From Planotetraspora thailandica (lineage in GTDB: Bacteria > Actinomycetota > Actinomycetes > Streptosporangiales > Streptosporangiaceae): 64,000 bases of DNA. How positions within the stretch are numbered: position 1 is the stretch's first letter; every line of letters starts with the position of its first letter. The position numbers and the translations under genes are program-made. Where the stretch lies: assembly GCF_016863335.1 (NCBI RefSeq), contig NZ_BOOR01000008.1, positions 62,001 to 126,000 on the forward strand. The letters run 5' to 3'. A model generated the notes under the pieces. The model saw only the letters and a program-made list of their open reading frames with translations, was not told where the DNA came from and did no database searches. Positions 63,368 to 64,000 of this stretch are shown here, piece after piece.

Positions 63368-64000
63368 ATGGCGGACAAGCCCACCAAAGGCCTCGCCGAT
63401 GTCGTCGCCGCGTCCACAGCGCTGAGCGACATCGACGGCAAAGCCGGTCGCCTCTTCTACCGTGGCTATGACATCCACGACCTGGCCGGCCGTACCACCT
63501 TCGAAGAAACCGCCCATCTGCTCCAGCACGGCTCGCTGCCGACGCGCGCCCAGCTTGCCGATTACGGCGCCGAGCTGGTCAGGGGCCGCACCCTGGGTGC
63601 CCTCGTCGAGAGCAACATCCCCGAAATCGCGGAGAAGCAGGCGCCCATGGAGGCGCTGCGCACCCTCGTCTCGCTGAGCGGCGCGGACGACTCCGACAAG
63701 GACTCCAACTCCGCTGAGGCCAACCGCCGCAAGGCGGCCCGGCTGACCGCCCAGCAGCCGATCCTCGTGGCCCGCTATCACGCGGCCCGCACCGGCGGTG
63801 CCGTGCTCGAAGCCGATCCCGAGCTGAGCATCGCCGCCAACTTCCTGCTGCAGATCACCGGCCGCACTCCCTCTCCGCGCGAGGTGGAGATCTTCGACGA
63901 GTGCCTCGTACTGCACGCCGACCACACCATGAACGCCTCGACGTTCGCCGCCCGCGTGTGCGCCGCCACGCTGTCGGACATGCACTCGGCGATCGTCGCC
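63368..64000 (+). CDS. Citrate synthase / 2-methylcitrate synthase family, N-terminal part (partial)
   Basis: The frame from ATG 63368 (GGAGG upstream) stays open to the window end, giving 211 residues. It begins MADKPTKGLADVVAASTALSD and contains DGKAGRLFYRGYDIHDL. Near the end it has CLVLHADHTMNASTFAARVCAATLSDMHSAIVA, including the first conserved active-site His of citrate synthases. The short N-terminus and sequence style fit the actinobacterial citrate synthase 2 (CitA) group; 2-methylcitrate synthase cannot be excluded without the C-terminal part. Confidence 0.93.
   Translation, partial: MADKPTKGLADVVAASTALSDIDGKAGRLFYRGYDIHDLAGRTTFEETAHLLQHGSLPTRAQLADYGAELVRGRTLGALVESNIPEIAEKQAPMEALRTLVSLSGADDSDKDSNSAEANRRKAARLTAQQPILVARYHAARTGGAVLEADPELSIAANFLLQITGRTPSPREVEIFDECLVLHADHTMNASTFAARVCAATLSDMHSAIVA

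Overview
This 64-kb window comes from a high-GC actinobacterium. It has pervasive G/C at third codon positions, GTG starts and short -10 promoters of the TAGACT type. The gene orders match both Streptomyces (groEL1, shbA, guaB) and Mycobacterium (sigD, rsdA, DUF5319, guaB2, guaB3, choD, guaA; and sucC, sucD, perM, purN, purH). The extra content (wall polysaccharide genes, Uma2, form II Cox-like genes) suggests a Streptosporangiaceae-type organism such as Nonomuraea, Microbispora or Streptosporangium. That placement is an inference from gene content and was not tested by alignment.

Region by region. 1-51 is the His-rich tail of a GroEL. 260-1134 is the ShbA/SigD sigma factor with a tiny anti-sigma partner, followed by DUF5319 and a LuxR-type regulator. 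3100-5768 is guaB plus guaB3. nagA, glpD, a beta-propeller lipoprotein, an aldehyde dehydrogenase and a ChoD-like GMC oxidoreductase follow, and guaA closes the purine block at 15819. 16259-27847 is a cell-envelope glycopolymer cluster: acyltransferase, glycosyltransferases, a GT2-TagF fusion, a GT-C protein, a Stealth phosphotransferase, a CDP-alcohol phosphatidyltransferase and a sulfotransferase. 27890-32576 is a form II CoxSLM-like molybdoenzyme operon with CoxG. 32700-36986 is a PspC envelope-stress module with a PspC-fused kinase and its response regulator. 37111-41790 holds a GlxA-type regulator with a DJ-1 enzyme, a zinc metallopeptidase, a CPBP protease, a FetB-like permease and a PIG-L deacetylase. 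41885-53785 is a conserved core: pcrA, icmB-like, sucCD, perM, purN, purH, folD. 54440-59666 is a CitAB-type two-component system divergent from an SsuABC/TauABC-type transporter. An SDR, a Uma2 protein, a PAS histidine kinase, an FHA-LuxR regulator and the start of a citrate synthase finish the window.

The most unusual content is non-coding. Two related mirror-image arrays lie immediately after guaA (15835-16186) and after sucD (47982-48307). Each has tandem 53-bp units headed by GTGATCATGCAGAAGTTCG on the left, a central 15-bp stem with an 11-nt loop, and the same units in reverse orientation on the right. The central stem sequences differ between the two copies, but in a matched, base-pair-preserving way. 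This points to selection or copying that maintains the dyad. I know of no named repeat class that matches them.

Other points of note are a frameshifted secreted-protein gene (44189-45071), a membrane-less mini anti-sigma factor, a probable CTG start for purN, and an FHA-HTH transcription factor next to a histidine kinase.
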